A DNA stretch of 64,000 nucleotides from Ascaris suum (taxonomy: Eukaryota; Nematoda; Chromadorea; Rhabditida; Ascarididae). A program made the position numbers and the translations under genes. Position 1 is the first letter of the stretch, and every line of letters starts with the position of its first letter. Shown in pieces: positions 54,892-64,000 of this stretch. Under the pieces are notes generated by a model. It saw nothing but the letters and a program-made list of their open reading frames with translations, made no database searches and was not told the origin of the DNA. The stretch spans positions 9,273,300 through 9,337,299 of the forward strand of contig CM024179.1 of assembly GCA_013433145.1 (NCBI GenBank), in the 5' to 3' direction.

Positions 54892-56833
54892 CGAAAGTTG
54901 ATGGAAACAGATCTAGAAATTTTGTTAATATTGGCCTGGATCTCACGTCGAATACTGTGATATATTTTAATCCAGTTCTTTATCATTTATTCAAGGAAAG
55001 CATGACGTTGAAATGTATATAAGCAGCTAATCCATTGTAACTAGGCATTGTTTGCTAGTTTTGCTCTCTCGTTCGGCGCATTCCAGGCACCAGTAAAAGT
55101 TCGCCGATTTATCAAATCTTCGCAAATAAATCAACATATGTGTTGGATAGGATCCGTGTTGACGTGTCTGAGAGTCCTTCTTCGTCGTTTAGTCTTACTG
55201 GGGAATAATGTGTGTGTAGCGTAGTTGTGCGACGACTACAGCAATTATATTCAACATAAATTATTCTATTCTTCTATTGCAATATAATGAGATTAATCAA
55301 CTATATCAACTGATCTATGCATTGAAAAATATCGATTAACAAACAATTTCAAAAGTGGATTTCTTTTTGAAATTGAATTAGCACCTCACCAAACTTATAA
55401 ACATATATTGTATATGGTAATAAATTCTCTTCGCGTTTTGCATGTTGAAACGAGATTGTGGAAGAAAAACCAATATATACTTATAGCAAAAATGCTTTTG
55501 CAAAAAATAAGCATCACAGGAAGACCTCGACAAAGCTATAGCAAAGGATTCGTGTCAGAGGAATTTGGAGATAAAGATGGAGAGGGACGGAGGCACGGGG
55601 GAGGGTGGAGTGGAAGGAGGGAAACGGTTAGACGGAAAAGGAGAACGAGCAGTGATGGCTGTAAAATATTTCTGGATCAACATTTCACGCTATGGCTAAT
55701 TTAAAACTAAGCTATCCAGTAGTGAATCGATTTGAGGATCCCTGAGAAACTATTAGGTGCACATTGCTGAATGAACAAAAAATTAACGATTTATTATGAA
55801 AGCGACGGAAACGTTTTACAGTGGCGATTAAATTCATTTACGACAAAAAAAAGTTCATGCAAAAAAAAAAAAATAGAATTTAGAAATTTGTTACGATTCA
55901 TTGCGAAAAAATTTTTGGTTTTTTTTTAAACTCTCAATAATATTCTTTTTAAATCGCACAAACGTCTTCCACCTCTATTTTTCCATCTAACTTAGAGAAA
56001 GTTTATTTGCTGAAAATTATTTGACGTTTAAAAATGCCAAAAATTGGCTCATTTGGAATAGGTACCTTATCGTTGCAATAAGATTCATGCCCCATCAAAT
56101 CATTTCAATAATGCTCCAAGGGAATTTCAACAAAATTCGCCTATATGTCTTACTCATTTTCACTTAGCTGAATATTTTAACTTCAAAAAAAAAGCAACCA
56201 AGTTGTAAAATAAAGTATTTTCTAACTGATTTCACCATTCATGCATGGAAAAATTTCCCTTTTTTTTTAAATGAACCAATCATTGCAAATAAAAATCTAT
56301 TCGTGTAAAATATATGTGGAATTTTTTAACACTTGTAGATAATCTTGAAAATTGAAAAATATGCGCAGTATTAATGGGAAATTATGTGTTATATGGGATC
56401 GACATTATAATTAAATTTTATAGCTCTAGGCTTGGCTTCAATAATTTAGAAGAGGAAAATATCAAATAGAACAAAAAGAGGCGTCATAAATACTTCACAA
56501 ATATAAAATATATTCATTCTTGTGAGAAAATTTCTTAATTTAAATCTGCATTCTTCGGACTCATTTTATCGTGACTGAATCGTCGCATAAAAATATTCAT
56601 TGAAAAAATATTGCTACAACAATGGATTTCATTTATACAAATAAAATATGCAAATTCAATACCGGAAATTGATTCGAAAAATGTAGATTGGAATGGAACA
56701 ACAGGTAAGAAAATATGTGGACGCATGTGCACACAATATGTACCATAAATAAATTACTTACAATATTGTTATGTTGTTTTAAAAAAAAAAACGGCTATTA
56801 TGCAAATATGAAGAAAATTGATGCCTATAACAG

Positions 56834-63622
<6,789 letters not shown>

Positions 63623-64000
63623 CAGCCCTAACCTGGTGCATCCTCAATCTATGCATAATATGAATCTCTACAAGCTTATGTTGATGGCATTATTTCCCAT
63701 TTCCTCAGTGATTCCATTTCATGCATTTGGTACAATCATTAAATCTCAATCCTAGAGTCGAAAGATTATCCTTATGCATTTAGCTGGATTAGTTATTCAG
63801 ATATTTGCCTAAGTATGAAATCCGTGATCTTTGAATTTCATCGCGAACAAAGGTTTCCCCAACATTCCTTCGCTTTCCCAAGACTTTTTCAACGAGATTA
63901 ATTAAAATTTCTTTTTTTTTAATTTTAAAATAGAAGTTTTCTTGAAGAAATTCATTAAAACTTGAGAGCTTCCTGAACATGATGAAGTCATGGTCTATGT
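63623..64000. other. 3' flank of the kinase gene, nothing recognised
   Basis: No exon, repeat or clear AATAAA seen after the modelled stop. The true 3' end of the kinase may therefore lie beyond the window. Confidence 0.5.

Overview
The window reads as nuclear DNA of a nematode. It is strongly AT-rich by eye. Genes are broken by introns with GT donors and short T-rich TTTCAG/TTTTAG/TTTGCAG acceptors. It carries families typical of nematodes: a six-cysteine CX-module membrane protein, a globin with a long C-terminal tail, ELO elongases in tandem, and a compact Fer/KIN-like tyrosine kinase. Species or clade cannot be fixed from the sequence alone. No tRNA, rRNA, CRISPR array or prokaryotic gene was seen.

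Layout. 1-5700 is a long TTA/TAA-type satellite. 6437-8088 (+) holds the last three coding exons of a globin whose 5' part is not visible. 12517-15421 (-) is a complete four-exon CX-module gene (211 aa). 15422-26115 is a long gene-poor stretch containing a probable solo LTR (20037-20612) and some GC-richer patches. Three ELO-type very-long-chain fatty acid elongase genes follow head to tail on the + strand: 26116-28956 (286 aa), 35536-41867 (298 aa) and 49646-53749 (298 aa). Each has six exons with the same intron phases, and the four internal exons are exactly 226, 214, 109 and 102 nt in all three. Between the second and third lies a recent-looking long inverted repeat (arms about 46540-47013 and 48354-48800) enclosing unrecognised spliced-gene-like exons. 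56834-63622 (+) is a nine-exon tyrosine kinase (329 aa as modelled) that lacks a tyrosine in its activation loop.

The elongases should act together in the ER membrane, condensing malonyl-CoA with acyl-CoA. The tandem set suggests divergence in substrate chain length, with the second and third genes more alike in structure than either is to the first. The globin, CX protein and kinase have no evident functional link to them. Four TA microsatellites, several hairpins and several intronic tandem repeats are scattered through the introns and intergenic DNA. All multi-exon models were built by hand from reading frame, splice signals, phase agreement and family motifs; transcript data were not available.
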